Shown here: positions 10,816 to 20,185 of the stretch, piece by piece
Layout: every line of letters starts with the position of its first letter
Position numbering within the stretch: the stretch's first letter is position 1
The notes under the pieces: generated by a model
Databases searched by the model: none
Told to the model about the DNA's origin: nothing
What the model saw: only the letters and a program-made list of their open reading frames with translations
Assembly: GCA_964036315.1 (NCBI GenBank)
Contig: OZ038517.1
Location: 55,307,103 to 55,371,102, forward strand
From: Acanthosepion esculentum
Taxonomy: Eukaryota; Mollusca; Cephalopoda; Sepiida; Sepiidae
Direction of reading: 5' to 3'
Length of the DNA stretch: 64,000 nt
Position numbers and translations under genes: made by a program

Positions 10816-11394
10816 TATAATATATAGTAATATATAAGGTAGAAATTGTTTTATTACTTTTATTATCCGTTTATTTGATCATGCGAATCTTTTCATGTAC
10901 GTTATTGGTATTCGCACCGAAATCGAGGTTAGCTTACCGGCAAACATCACTCCCAGTTTAAGATTACTTTTTTTTAGAACTGTAGCATAAGACGACCCCC
11001 AATTTTTAAGGATGAGTTTTGGGATTTAAAGCTCATCTTATACGCGGATACAGTAACTATAAAGTTATTGAAGTTTTTTCTTCTCATAAATAATAGCAAT
11101 TGATTATTAAAAACCTCCCAGATATGGGTTAAATTGTAAGGCTCGGTCAGATTTATTTCGCTGTGTGGTCAACCAGTCTAAACTTTTGAGTCTGAAAATC
11201 TTGATAATCAGTGGAATGGCGAAGAGGATGTATTGGGCCAAAAAAGATTGAGAGCTAGTGAGATAGAATATTAAAACAGCAATGAAAATGAAATATTTTT
11301 CTTCAAATTCATGAGGCTTGGCAGATAATAAAAGCCACTAATCCTATAAAACAGCGGACTAACAATAAGTACATTTGTAGGACTTTACCCAATG
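10816..11394. other. no gene; fragment resembling a pogo/Tigger-type end near 10985-11045
   Basis: AAGACGACCCCCAATTTTTA ... GCTCATCTTATACGCGG resembles sequences seen in Tc/pogo-type elements, but no transposase was found. At 11345-11385 a short repeat (AACAGCGGACTAACAATAAG) recurs at 16516. Confidence 0.35.
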
Positions 11395-11800
11395 TTCTCA
11401 CTCACCGAACTAATACTAAACATGTTTAAACAGGACTTTATATACTAATAAATACATGTTCAAATATGTTTCTATCTCCACTATTAGCGACGCTACACAG
11501 TGGGAGACCTTCTTTATTAATCATCCCTCGTTTTTTCTGGATGCTCTCATCCAGCGAACTAAAACCAATCACGTCTGTACTATCGTATAGATGTTTAAAT
11601 ATGTTTCTATCTCCACTATTAGCGACGCTACACAGTGGGAGACCTTCTATATCAATCAACTCTCGTTTTTTCTCAATGTCCTCATCTACCGAACTAATAG
11701 TATCCACGTTTGAACATGACTTTATGTACTATCGTATAGATGTTCAAATATGTTTCTATCCCCACTATTAGCGACTCCGCATGGTGGAAGACCATCCTTA
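11395..11800 (-). repeat. 135-bp tandem repeat with open frames on both strands
   Basis: ATATGTTTCTATC(T/C)CCACTATT starts at 11464, 11599 and 11748 (spacings 135 and 149), with a further degenerate partial unit before 11464. On the minus strand two units are in phase and encode EGLPLCSVANSGDRNIFKHL-type repeats followed by DE.I.KKR..I. The plus strand is also open for 101 codons. GLPLCSVANSGDRNIF has a faint ankyrin-like spacing (G..PL..A...G), which I do not take as proof. Confidence 0.8.
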
Positions 11801-12330
11801 TCAATTAGGGGTCGTAACTTCTTTAAGGCATGACACTTCACACGCAAACATAAAAATACTCTGCCTACATTAAAGTTTGTGAAGAATAAAAACAGAAAAA
11901 CTAAGAAAATTCATTATTTAAACAAAAAAGAAGTTTCTTTTACCAGAACTGAAAGTTAATTAAAGTTAACTGGTGAGAGAAAACAAAATGAGAAAGCATT
12001 CTTGTTATTCTTGTAAAAGCCTCATCGTCGAATGGCAAACATATCAGCCTACCTCGAAGAAAAAAATTCACAAAATAAATTTTTATCTTTTTCTATAAGA
12101 CAAAAGCAACGCGGGAGTAAAGTAGCCCACCACGAAGAAGTCAAATAGTCAGGAAAACAAAACAATGTACTAATCAGTCGAGTAAGTTTTTTTTTTTTTC
12201 AAAATGAGTCAGTTATACATTAGCCATAGAGGAATAGCTTAGTGGTAAAGGAATGATCTGGAGTCAACAAAGATCCTCTCAAACGCTGCATTTTTTAAAG
12301 ACTATTAATAACTGGTTAAGTTAAGCAAAA
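11801..12330. other. no gene; one tRNA-like A box near 12232
   Basis: TAGCTTAGTGGTAAAG at 12236-12251 looks like a tRNA/SINE A box, but no matching B box follows. A poly-T run lies near 12187-12199. Confidence 0.4.
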
Positions 12331-12405
12331 GAAATTAAGCAATGTCGAGCCTGGTCGGTACCTAGATGGGTGACCGCTTGGGAATACCAGGCGCTGTAAG
12401 TTTTA
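12331..12405 (+). rRNA. 5S rRNA fragment (3' two-thirds), probable pseudogene or SINE head
   Basis: AATTAAGCAATGTCGAGCCT, GGTCGGTACCTAGATGGGTG and ACCGCTTGGGAATACCAGGC follow the animal 5S rRNA from the A box through the C box to the end (GCTGTAAG), and TTTT follows at 12401 as an RNA polymerase III stop. The first third of 5S is missing, so it cannot make a full rRNA. A SINE-like A box follows within 15 bp. Confidence 0.8.
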
Positions 12406-12407
12406 AT

Positions 12408-12437
12408 CTGCGTGTGGTGTAATGGATAACGCCAGTT
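12408..12437 (+). repeat. SINE-alpha A-box fragment
   Basis: GTGTGGTGTAATGGATAACG matches the tRNA-like head of SINE-alpha (compare GGTGGAGTAATGGATAGCGG at 13262). It is cut off after the A box. Confidence 0.5.
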
Positions 12438-12862
12438 TTCTTGCTGTTGTTACAGTGTAAACATGGCCGCTACGCTAACAGTTTGCACCAAGTAAGAACA
12501 ACAGGGCAGTAATTTTGAATCTGCTGAGAACATGCTACCATATAGATGATAATTCGCCAGTTCCCCATTACCACCCCTCGAGTTTGCTGAATCTTCTCGT
12601 CATTGGTGGTGTTTGACGGGCGTCCTGCACCTTATTTGAGCGCCACTCTTGTCCGGTCGCGTTTGAACTTCTGGATCCACTCATACATACTTCTACGCAG
12701 TAGTGCACTGTCGCCGTATTGTGTTAAAAGCCTCTGATGAATTTCAGTCCCTGACAAATCTTCCAATGAGGAAATCGGATCGCTGCTGTTTGTTCCTCCT
12801 TGGTGCACACTGCTAGCAGAGCGGTCATGTTTATACTCTAACAGCAGCAAGAAAACTGGCGG
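12436..12862. repeat. 22-bp inverted repeat flanking the mariner HTH fragment
   Basis: CGCCAGTTTTCTTGCTGTTGT at 12436 and its complement ACAGCAGCAAGAAAACTGGCG at 12841-12861, one mismatch. Possibly the ends of a small foldback or a terminal repeat. Confidence 0.75.
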
Positions 12863-12870
12863 GATCAAGG
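12570..12870 (-). pseudogene. mariner N-terminal helix-turn-helix (Mos1/SETMAR-like)
   Basis: The minus strand encodes LSGTEIHQRLLTQYGDSALL, YEWIQKFKRDRTRVALK, then GAGRPSNTTNDEKIQQTRG after a stop. This matches the first DNA-binding domain of Mos1/SETMAR-type transposases (EI...L...YG..A......W...F..GR..V...GRP.....E). The catalytic domain is absent. Confidence 0.72.
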
Positions 12871-12989
12871 TCAAAGTTCGATCACGTAACCATGATAGTA
12901 CCAAATATGGGCACATATGAACAGAAGGCAGTGTAAAAAACCTAAAGATATGTTATGACGGAAATGCTGGTAATTTTTGAGTTACCATA

Positions 12990-13024
<35 letters not shown>
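12990..13024. repeat. (TA)n array
   Basis: Separates a dispersed-repeat end (CTAAAGATATGTTATGA at about 12942, also at 14403) from repeat X. Confidence 0.95.
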
Positions 13025-13027
<3 letters not shown>

Positions 13028-13204
13028 CCCTTATATATAAATAGCCGAGAACAATAACAGCACTAGTTGCCTGACGATTGCACTAGCATGAAACAGACTG
13101 TCGCCTCTAAATGCTGACTTCCATGTCCACTTTTATATTTACACACGCTCTATCTCTGATATTGAGCACTTTATCCCATAAATATAGCACACTTTAAGAC
13201 TATA
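13025..13204 (+). repeat. repeat X, hammerhead-sense orientation
   Basis: GACCCTTATATATAAATAGC start, hammerhead motif at 13066-13107, then GTCCACTTTTATATTTACAC, ATTGAGCACTTTATCCCATA and TTTAAGACTATATTTCTTCA before a (TA)n tail. Other copies lie near 37.1, 39.2, 48.2, 52.0, 53.4 and 62.1 kb. Confidence 0.9.
13066..13107 (+). ncRNA. hammerhead-like ribozyme motif of repeat X
   Basis: Layout: GTTGC, CTGACGA (13071-13077), 12-nt stem II segment TTGCACTAGCAT with TGC/GCA pairing, GAAA (13090-13093), stem III ACA-GAC-TGT, then GTC with predicted cleavage after 13102, then GCCTC. The core bases match the hammerhead consensus. Stem I has only 2 contiguous pairs here. Confidence 0.6.
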
Positions 13205-13208
13205 TTTC

Positions 13209-13252
<44 letters not shown>
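13205..13252. repeat. (TA)n array between repeat X and SINE-alpha
   Basis: The same order, repeat X, (TA)n, SINE-alpha, recurs at 53.4-53.9 kb. Confidence 0.95.
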
Positions 13253-13255
<3 letters not shown>

Positions 13256-13644
13256 GAGGCCCGGTGGAGTAATGGATAGCGGCTTGGATTGAGGAATAGA
13301 ATCCATTACATTCCCTTAGGTGCTAATACCCTTGGTAAAGATATGAATCCTCTTCTTCTCCCTCCAGTTATAGATAAATAGCAGGACAGACTGGGTTCTA
13401 TCGCTTTGGAAAGCAACTGGTCTAGGAGAAAGAAAACCTCTGAATTCAAAACCTGCGGAGGGTCGTTTGGGGGCCATGTGGCACGTAGTGCACCAGGTCT
13501 CTGTATTCGGCCCTTCAAAAAGTGTGGATGTTTCTGCACAAAACCTTTACCACTATAATCAAATCTCATGTGCTGGTGTCGGGTTGCCGGTTCCTAGGAA
13601 CTGATCTGCTTGACCCTCATACGTCGAATTCGACAGAAGTCTCG

Positions 13645-13648
<4 letters not shown>
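13253..13648 (+). mobile_element. SINE-alpha, near full length
   Basis: tRNA-like head with A box GGTGGAGTAATGGATAGCGG. The B-box segment seen in the 46.8-kb copy (GAGAGCCGAGTCGGATCC) is shortened here. The body has CTAATACCCTTGG, AAATAGCAGGACAGACTGGG, GTGGCACGTAGTGCACCAGG and CCGGTTCCTAGGAACTGATC, and it ends in (TA)n rather than poly-A. SINEs are transcribed by Pol III and moved by LINE enzymes. Confidence 0.85.
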
Positions 13649-13717
<69 letters not shown>

Positions 13718-13765
13718 ATATATATATGTATATATATATATGTGTATGTATATATATATATATAT
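13649..13765. repeat. (TA)n/(TG)n array, tail of SINE-alpha
   Basis: About 54 bp TA then TG/TATG. A solo LTR interrupts this array at 13766. Confidence 0.95.
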
Positions 13766-14215
13766 TGTGATGTCAACGAACACTCGCTGCCACTTTTGTA
13801 ATGCCAACGAATATTCGTTGTCACTTTCGTAATGCTCGTTGTAGTAGAGACTGTAGAGACTTTGTAATCGCAGATTACAACTATAGTAACGCCATTGAAC
13901 AATACTGATGTCAGACTCATCGAATATCACTCGAACTAATAGTACTTGCTCGATAATACTTGCTTGAATAGTATTCCGTATAGTGATCTGAATAGAGAAA
14001 TAGTATAGTGAATACAGTAAAGAATAGGGGTCCGTATAGTAATAGAGGATAGGATAGAAATAACGATCATTTAGACGTCACACGACTTCTTATATATAAG
14101 TTTCCTCTATGGTCACGTGATCCACTTGGTTCAATAATGGGATCGCCTGCGTTTGCTCTATGCCGATCTATCTTGAAACCTAAGTATCGGCAGCCACACT
14201 TTATTACAATATAAC
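13766..14215 (+). mobile_element. probable solo LTR, 450 bp
   Basis: Begins TGTGATGTCAACG and ends ACAATATAACA (TG...CA), with TA-array sequence on both sides, as expected for insertion into a microsatellite. A 33-bp segment near the start is duplicated (13770-13833). CTTATATATAAG near 14088 could be a TATA box. No internal retroviral genes are present, so it would be a recombined solo LTR. Confidence 0.5.
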
Positions 14216-14216
14216 A

Positions 14217-14266
<50 letters not shown>

Positions 14267-14303
14267 CTGTGTGTGTGTGTGCGCGCGCGCGCGCGCACGC
14301 GCA
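14216..14303. repeat. (TA)n(GT)n(GC)n compound microsatellite
   Basis: TA, then GT, then an uninterrupted alternating GC/CA run at 14280-14301, all alternating purine-pyrimidine. Confidence 0.95.
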
Positions 14304-14455
14304 TTTGTTTCTGAAGGGGTCCTAAGCAAGCATGTCTTAGATGGATTTCCTGATATCAAGTATTGTTTCTAAGCTGAAGAATGATTATCATTAACTCTAT
14401 ACCTAAAGATATGTTATGATGAAAGTATGGATAATTTTTGACTTATTTCCGTATA
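14304..14455. other. dispersed repeat end
   Basis: CCTAAAGATATGTTATGATG at about 14402 recurs at 12941. The remainder is unassigned. Confidence 0.45.
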
Positions 14456-15128
14456 CAAGGTGTATCAAAAATATTTTTACAAACTTTGGACAAAAGTCCA
14501 TATAAATATATGTCCACAAAACCTTCATTATTAAGTTATTACGTTTAAAGTAAGTTTACAGAAAATGACGCTGTGTTGCCAATAGACTAGGTTACATTTG
14601 TCATTCGTGTACATTTGTGGCTAGTCTGTCTTCAACGTTTAACGTGTGTAGTAGTGAGTTAACGGAGAAATGTTTCTTTTAACAATGCCAGGATATTCAC
14701 ATGGTGATCAGGCAGATATGATTTTTACATACGGCCGCGAGAATGGTAAAGAAGGCGTGGTTACACAGCTGTATCAGATTGCGTTTCCAGACCGAAGGCA
14801 GCCGAATCATCCAACTTTTGCTGCTGTTTATCGTCGCGTTACTGAGACAGAATACGTGGCACCACAAACTATGGATCAAGGAAGACTGAGCTCCTCTCGT
14901 ACGCCTGACCACGAAGAACACATTCTTCGGGCTGTCGGAAACGATCCAGGCATCAGCACACGTCAAGTGACCCTAGCATGCCGTACATCTCATAGAACTA
15001 CATGGAAGGAACTTCTTTATCATTTGCAACGTTTGCGAAGTCTTTCTGATCACTCACCACGGGAGTTTATCGCACAAAAACTGCGGATCTGTTGTTTATT
15101 TCTTCAGTCTTGTTTACAAGATTTGAGG

Positions 15129-15130
<2 letters not shown>
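14456..15130 (+). pseudogene. mariner-superfamily transposase N-terminus, cut off by (TA)n
   Basis: An ATG at 14684 opens a frame that stays clean to the TA array: MPGYSHGDQADMIFTYGREN, QLYQIAFPDRRQPNHPTFAA, VYRRVTETEY, EEHILRAVGNDPGISTRQV, then LYHLQRLRSLSD and REFIAQ. This fits the N-terminal helix-turn-helix block found in insect-type Tc1/mariner proteins (LY...FP.RR.P...F......R...TG......E...L..V...P..STR). The catalytic domain is missing: translation runs into (TA)n at about 15130. A candidate terminal repeat, AAGGTGTATCAAAAATA, begins at 14457; its complement TATTTTTGATACACCCT lies at 38722. Confidence 0.72.

Positions 15131-15198
<68 letters not shown>
15131..15198. repeat. (TA)n array replacing the transposase catalytic domain
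   Basis: The array follows directly after a transposase reading frame. Confidence 0.95.
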
Positions 15199-15202
<4 letters not shown>

Positions 15203-15729
15203 TAGTACATCAACGTCTACCTACGTTTTGGAGTGCGACTATAGTTTCGCTGGGTGGATCCCAGCTCGTCGGGCACAGGATCTATGTTGTTGGAAGTAAA
15301 CAAATGACTCATGGGAGTTTCAGTGGTACGTAGCGCAAAAAATAATAAAGCTGCACGGATGTGTGTTAAATGCAATGCTGCTGAGGTACATTTTTTTTAA
15401 TTAGCGAAATGTGAGGGGAGAAAAAAAATACAAGGGAAAAATTGATTACAATTTTAAAATTAAAGACGGTGCATTCGCGTAGTCAGTAAACCGTTAGGGG
15501 TCAAAGGGAGGTAAAAATGACCAGAAGTGAACAGGTTGGGGTTTGGTCTGACCCCCATATCCTCATAAAATACAAGTATAACGGGGATAGTAATTAGTCA
15601 GGTTTCCAATTTTTTTAAGATATACAGTCTTATTTTTGCCCATATACAATCATTAGCTCAGTCCGTTTATTAAGTAGGCACGTGTACACGCTTGCTTATA
15701 TATAGCCGTTTCATTTATTTACGCTAGAG

Positions 15730-15731
<2 letters not shown>
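15199..15731. other. no gene recognised
   Basis: Unassigned. No frames over 60 codons outside the repeat. Confidence 0.4.

Positions 15732-15797
<66 letters not shown>
15732..15797. repeat. (TA)n array
   Basis: About 33 TA units, followed by ACTAGCAGCATGGCACGGCG. Confidence 0.95.
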
Positions 15798-16657
15798 TAG
15801 CAGCATGGCACGGCGAGGCCCGTGCTTGATTAAAAAATCGTACGACTCATACAGCAATCGCTATCACTTGACTTAAAATATTTTTGCCCTTCCTTGCCTT
15901 TAAAGGAGTGCCCTTTGCCGTGCTGATGTTGCTACATGCCTTACTTCTTACCTATCTCACACTGCGAATTTTTTCTAAGCTCTATACTAAACATTAAATC
16001 TGTTATGAAAAAAGAACTAAACAAAATGAACACAAAACGATCAGCTTTAAAAAAGGACCCGTAACTGGAAAAACCAAATGAAAAAAGAATGTTAACAAAA
16101 ATAACTTTTTCACACCCAACCCAGTTTAAGCAAATGAATGAGCCAATTCGAGTAAAGTGCCATGCAGATTTAAATTTTTCACACTTGTGACGAATGCAGC
16201 TATCGATTTTTTTGCATGCTAGTTAACATTCGTGTCAGTCAGCTGTTGGCTCTCACGCTGGCCAATAGAATATTCCTGCCTATTCGTGGCAGCCAGCTAT
16301 AGGCGCTCACTCTGGCCAGTAGAAAATGGCCGCAAACTACATGAAAACTGCCGTAGAAGCATGAAAAAATTGATTATTTCCACTATCGATGGGAGTTGGG
16401 AAATGCAAAGTCGGTCTTGGCCTTCCCGTTAACTTGGAGCATGTGCATATAAATTTTGGTGCAAATCCGTCGAAAATATATATAGACTTGATTGATAAGT
16501 AAAGTCTGCAGTCTTATATAACAGCGGACTAAAATAAGAACATTTGAACCCGACTTCCAAACAATATAAAGTTATAAACAAGAGAAATTGATTATTTTTT
16601 AAAAAATCCACCCAGAAGTCAGGCTGACCCTGTTAATTCATTGGTGCTACGATTGAT
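15798..16657. other. unclassified dispersed-repeat-like sequence, no gene
   Basis: Begins CTAGCAGCATGGCACGGCGA right after (TA)n and ends near CATATAAATTTTGGTGCAAA. It looks like a non-coding mobile element, but I cannot classify it. AACAGCGGACTAAAATAAG at 16516 is shared with 11346. Confidence 0.35.
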
Positions 16658-16930
16658 CGATTTTCTATTTTTGATCGAGCAAGACAAATTGTGAAAGCTA
16701 GAAAGATCTTTGTCTTTCATTTACATAGATTTCAGATCAATCTTAAAAACATGATTGAGGATTGTTTTTAAATCTTTGATTCGAAAAAAAAACCCCAATT
16801 TTTTTCGATTCAAAGATTTAAATAAATCCTCAATCATGTTTTTAAGATTGATCTGAAATCTATGTAAATGAAAGACAAAGATCTTTCTAGCATTCACAAT
16901 TTGTCTTGCTCGATCAAAAATAGAAAATCG
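16658..16930. repeat. near-perfect hairpin, arms about 132 bp, 8-nt loop
   Basis: Left arm 16658-16790, right arm 16799-16930, loop AACCCCAA. Arms share CGATTTTCTATTTTTGATCG, AGATCTTTGTCTTTCATTTA, CATGATTGAGGAT and complements, with only a few mismatches. Confidence 0.95.
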
Positions 16931-17162
16931 GCACATAATATATACAAAATATAGACGCACAGTCGAAAAAATCTCCAATTTTGTTAGTATTTAGGATGTA
17001 GGTAATATTGCTTTCATTTTTTTGCGATTTATCAACATTTGGCAGGTTATTTAAATTTTATATTCAGAAAATATCTTTGGATTGTAAGGATTTGGGGGAG
17101 ATAGTAATGATCTACTGATACAAGTCCTCCTAACTAATTCAGTGATTATTAACTGCCGTGCC
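16931..17162. other. no gene recognised
   Basis: AT-rich, nothing assignable. Confidence 0.4.
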
Positions 17163-17168
17163 AGGACA

Positions 17169-17246
<78 letters not shown>
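17163..17246. repeat. (CA)n(TA)n compound microsatellite
   Basis: Abuts the PLE C-terminal fragment exactly. Confidence 0.95.
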
Positions 17247-17247
<1 letters not shown>

Positions 17248-17480
17248 GACGCTTGACACTACATTTGAATGATAACTCTAACATTTTTAGGCATTTAAAA
17301 CAACATGCCTGGCCGCATACACAATTCCGGAAAATCCTCGGCAAAAACACAACTATACTTAAACATGAAAACAATAAAAAAAAACTAAAAATTCTTGAAG
17401 CTATATACATAAAACAGTTGAAACCTAACCTGAACAAAATAAACTATGAAATCTCCACAAATATCCTTAAATGCCTATAA
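17247..17480 (+). pseudogene. Penelope-like element, C-terminal tail of endonuclease domain
   Basis: RRLTLHLNDNSNIFRHLKQH, WPHTQFRKILGKNTTILKHE, KKLKILEAIYIKQLKPNLNK then INYEISTNILKCL and a stop at 17478-17480. H...H..H....F.ILG......K..EAI.I....P.LN is the end of PLE GIY-YIG proteins. The frame is open, but everything upstream is replaced by (TA)n. Similar ends lie at 35262 and 48683. Confidence 0.78.
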
Positions 17481-17789
17481 TTAGTAACAGAAGCCATTGG
17501 TTCATACCAATGGCTTTCCATACTCAATACTCATCGGATTCACTCTCGCGTGGTCATGTGTGACGTCATGAGCTGTGGTGCGACTTTCGCTTTCAGCGTC
17601 TTATATGCACGTTGCTTGGAAATCATCCATGTAAACAAAAACAGACTATCATCAATTTCTTGTTCGTGTATTGCTTAAATACATTGTGTAATTGTCATCT
17701 TCAATAATGGCTTATGTAAGCCGAAAGCTTAGATTGGATTAAAAATATGTATGAATATTGTGATTTTCTTTCATTGTTTAATGATAATG
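17481..17789 (+). repeat. PLE inter-copy region with a degenerate hammerhead-like motif
   Basis: Lies between a PLE end and a PLE start. At about 17702-17733 TTCAATA, GGCTTATGTAAGCC (perfect short stem), GAAA and GCTTAG echo the hammerhead order, but CTGANGA is damaged and no closing stem is seen. Confidence 0.5.
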
Positions 17790-17915
17790 TTATTAAGCTT
17801 ATCAGACGATATGAAAAGAACTTACATAAAATATATAGACAACACTTATCTATATTATTTAATGAAACATGTATTAATGAAAAAAATGCTGCCTAAATAC
17901 ACACAATTTAAATAT
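17790..17915 (+). pseudogene. Penelope-like element, N-terminal fragment
   Basis: In one frame [14 protein letters not shown] (about 17842-17883) matches [20 protein letters not shown] of the copy at 49.1 kb. The frame then slips and runs into (TA)n. Confidence 0.6.
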
Positions 17916-17916
17916 A

Positions 17917-17917
17917 C

Positions 17918-17979
<62 letters not shown>
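17917..17979. repeat. (TA)n(TG)n array
   Basis: Ends the PLE fragment. Confidence 0.95.
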
Positions 17980-17982
<3 letters not shown>

Positions 17983-18364
17983 AGTAGCAATGGTACAGCG
18001 TTAGTATTTGAATAAATGAAGAAGTATTAAACCTTTTTATTCCACTTTAGATAAAAAGGCTTTCTCAGTTTTATTGCAATTTTCTATTTCTTATTTATTT
18101 GAATTCGCCTTCTCAACCTTAAATAACATCAAAAATAAAAAGTGAGAAAGACTTCACTCAACTGAAGAAGAAATGAGGGCCTGCTTATCGCACATTCGTC
18201 CAAACATTGAAGAAATCACGAAAAAAAAAAGAAGGTTCACAAATAGTTGAATAGAAACATTGAAACAAAGTTCATATTTGTGTGTGTATTTTATTAATAT
18301 CTATGGTTTTATTTCATAACATTTAAATGAATACCTTTGAAAGATTTTGCTAAGTGTGTCATAA
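17980..18364. other. no gene recognised
   Basis: AT-rich unassigned sequence. Confidence 0.4.
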
Positions 18365-18565
18365 TACTTTCATTTGCTTCTCGGTGTGCCATTGCTTAAA
18401 AATGTTTAGAAACACTGAACCCATAGCTGAGGGGAGAATCGATTGATACAAACCTTTCCCAAGTGTAATTGCACGCAAATGAATATAACGAAACCAACTG
18501 GGATTGGAACTCGGATCTCCGATTTTCAATTTCCAGCCGTTGTCCATTACACCACCTGCACACTC
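18365..18565 (-). mobile_element. SINE-alpha relative, minus strand
   Basis: The reverse complement has an A box (GGTGGTGTAATGGACAACGG), a B box (GATCCGAGTTCCAATCCCAG) about 35 bp later, and a body with TACACTTGGGAAAGG and CAGCTATGGG as in SINE-alpha. More diverged than the other copies. Confidence 0.65.
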
Positions 18566-18751
18566 ACAGCTCCTAGGTATTGACTGATCTCAACGTCAAT
18601 GCTTAACTTCGGTGATAGTCCGGGGACCGGTGTTTCAACGTGATATGACCGTAAGCCTATGAGTAAGAGGTTGTTGAGTAGATATTACACTATTCTCATC
18701 CTAACTGTAAGTTATCTCCTGCCATTTCTTTTAGGCTGAGTTTGTAATAAT

Positions 18752-19526
18752 AAGGTAACCAAAAAAGTCCTTGCCATTTTTTACGCAGTATTAAAAGAAG
18801 TGATCACTGATACACAAATGAGTGTGTCATGTGCCAGGAAAGCGTTAGGGGTGGAGGCATTGCTTCTAACCAAAGCAGATGCGTTGCGTACACATATCAG
18901 TCATATCAGTGGCGAGGATACATGGCGGTGACTAAGCAGCTCGTTCGAGCTTGTTTGTTTAATAACTTTTACGTGGGAGTGTTCGCAGCTGCATCAAGTT
19001 GCCGAATATGTCAAGCCTGTGGGAATAATGCTGTGAGTGAACGCACCGCCAGATCTGTCCCATTGTGATGAACCCGGCAATGGCCGGCCACAGGTCCTGA
19101 ATGATGAAGCCCTGAAGGCGACCATAGAGCTGTGGTGAGCTTGCCGAACGATTCCAGGTTCAGACTTCATCTACACCGCGTAGGGAAAGCGGACAAGTTA
19201 AGCACATGGGTAACCAACACACTGTCGAAAGCAAACAAGCAACAACAAGTGAGAACTTGCTTCTCGTTGCTTTCTCGTCACCTCAACGTATCCATATTTG
19301 ATCGAGTACTGACCAACGATGAAAAGTATGCGTGCCAGACAATGGTTGTCATCATGGGACCCTGTGTCTCACACCAGAAGACCACTTCTACACCCACGCA
19401 AGATCATGCTCTGTATCTGGTGGACTAGCCGACAAGTGGTGTACTATGAGGCGCTACAAACGGGCCAAGCCATCACTGTCGGCCTGTATTGACAGCAGTT
19501 GAACGCGTGGAACAGGCACTGGAGTA
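18752..19526 (+). pseudogene. mariner transposase, N-terminal to mid catalytic, frameshifted
   Basis: Starts with AAGGTAACCAAAAAAGTCCT, a candidate terminal repeat also seen at 19870. Translation in shifting frames gives DEPGNGRPQVLNDEALKATI, an HLHRVGKADKLSTWVTNTLS stretch, CFSLLSRHLN, FDRVLTNDEKY (first catalytic Asp region), then MRARQW, HPRKIMLCIWW, QVVYYEALQTGQAITV and QQLNAW. This is the Mos1/SETMAR-type order. The sequence stops at 19526 where SINE-beta begins. Confidence 0.8.
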
Positions 19527-19826
19527 GGTCACATGGTCCAGTGGAGAATAGCGTTGGTTGAGTTGTGAGTTCAATACCTGGCCACAGAAGATGTGAACAA
19601 AAACTTGGAGAGTTGAGGTACTAAAGAGAAATAACTGAAACTGAGATATCCAGAAGAGGCATGGCACGTGTAACTAGAACAATCTACCTACATGGGCTAA
19701 AAAAAGGGTTCAGTTCAAAATTCTAACGTATATCACCTGAAGAAGAGCGGGGTGTACAACGACCGAAACGTCTTGAATATGACAATAAAGATGAGGACAG
19801 CAGTCCAAACAAGGTAAATAGTGTAA
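19527..19826 (+). mobile_element. SINE-beta
   Basis: tRNA-like head CACATGGTCCAGTGGAGAAT (A box) and GTGAGTTCAATACCTGG (B box), body with GGCACGTGTAACTAGAACAA, AAAGGGTTCAGTTC, then CTGAAGAAGAGCGGGGTGTA...CCGAAACG and a tail GATGAGGACAGCAGTCC. It ends in (ATT)n at 19826-19868. It inserted into the mariner just upstream. Confidence 0.85.
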
Positions 19827-19867
19827 ATTATTATTATTATTATCATTATTGTTATTATTATTATTAC

Positions 19868-20090
19868 TACAAGGTAACCAAAAAAGAAATAGTTGCATTT
19901 TATTTATCAGAAAAAAAGGTATACTGCAAATCTGAAATACTGTTAGTCCTCCAAGTAATCTCCAGCGGCATCTAGATCCTTTTTGCGAAAAAATCAGGTG
20001 TCTTTGACGCAAAGAAGCCTGTGAGTGCCTGTCTCATTTGCGAAGGATTTCCCACAAAATTGGTTGTCCAGGGAATGGAAGAGGTGGAAC
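19868..20090 (-). pseudogene. mariner transposase C-terminus, minus strand
   Basis: The minus strand reads NPSQMRQALTGFFASKTPDF, FAKRI, KDLDAAGDYLED then a stop. The element end reads GGTTACCTT at 19870, the same terminal repeat as at 18752. Its upstream part is lost at the SINE-beta fragment starting at 20091. Confidence 0.7.
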
Positions 20091-20185
20091 TGTCGCGAAT
20101 ATGACAATAAAGATGAGGATAGCAGTCTGAACTATATAAACAGTGTAAATAGTTACAATACTTCATCTCAGAAATATAGATAGTT

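Noticed and set aside
12331..12405. Functional 5S rRNA gene
   Set aside because: The first third of the molecule is missing and there is no array of copies.
13522..13930. Frames rich in YIYIYI and TYTYI across TA arrays, here and at many other sites
   Set aside because: Direct read-through of (TA)n and (CA)n; not coding.
17702..17733. Hammerhead at GGCTTATGTAAGCCGAAAGC
   Set aside because: Stem II and GAAA are good, but CTGANGA is TTCAATA and no stem I can be drawn.
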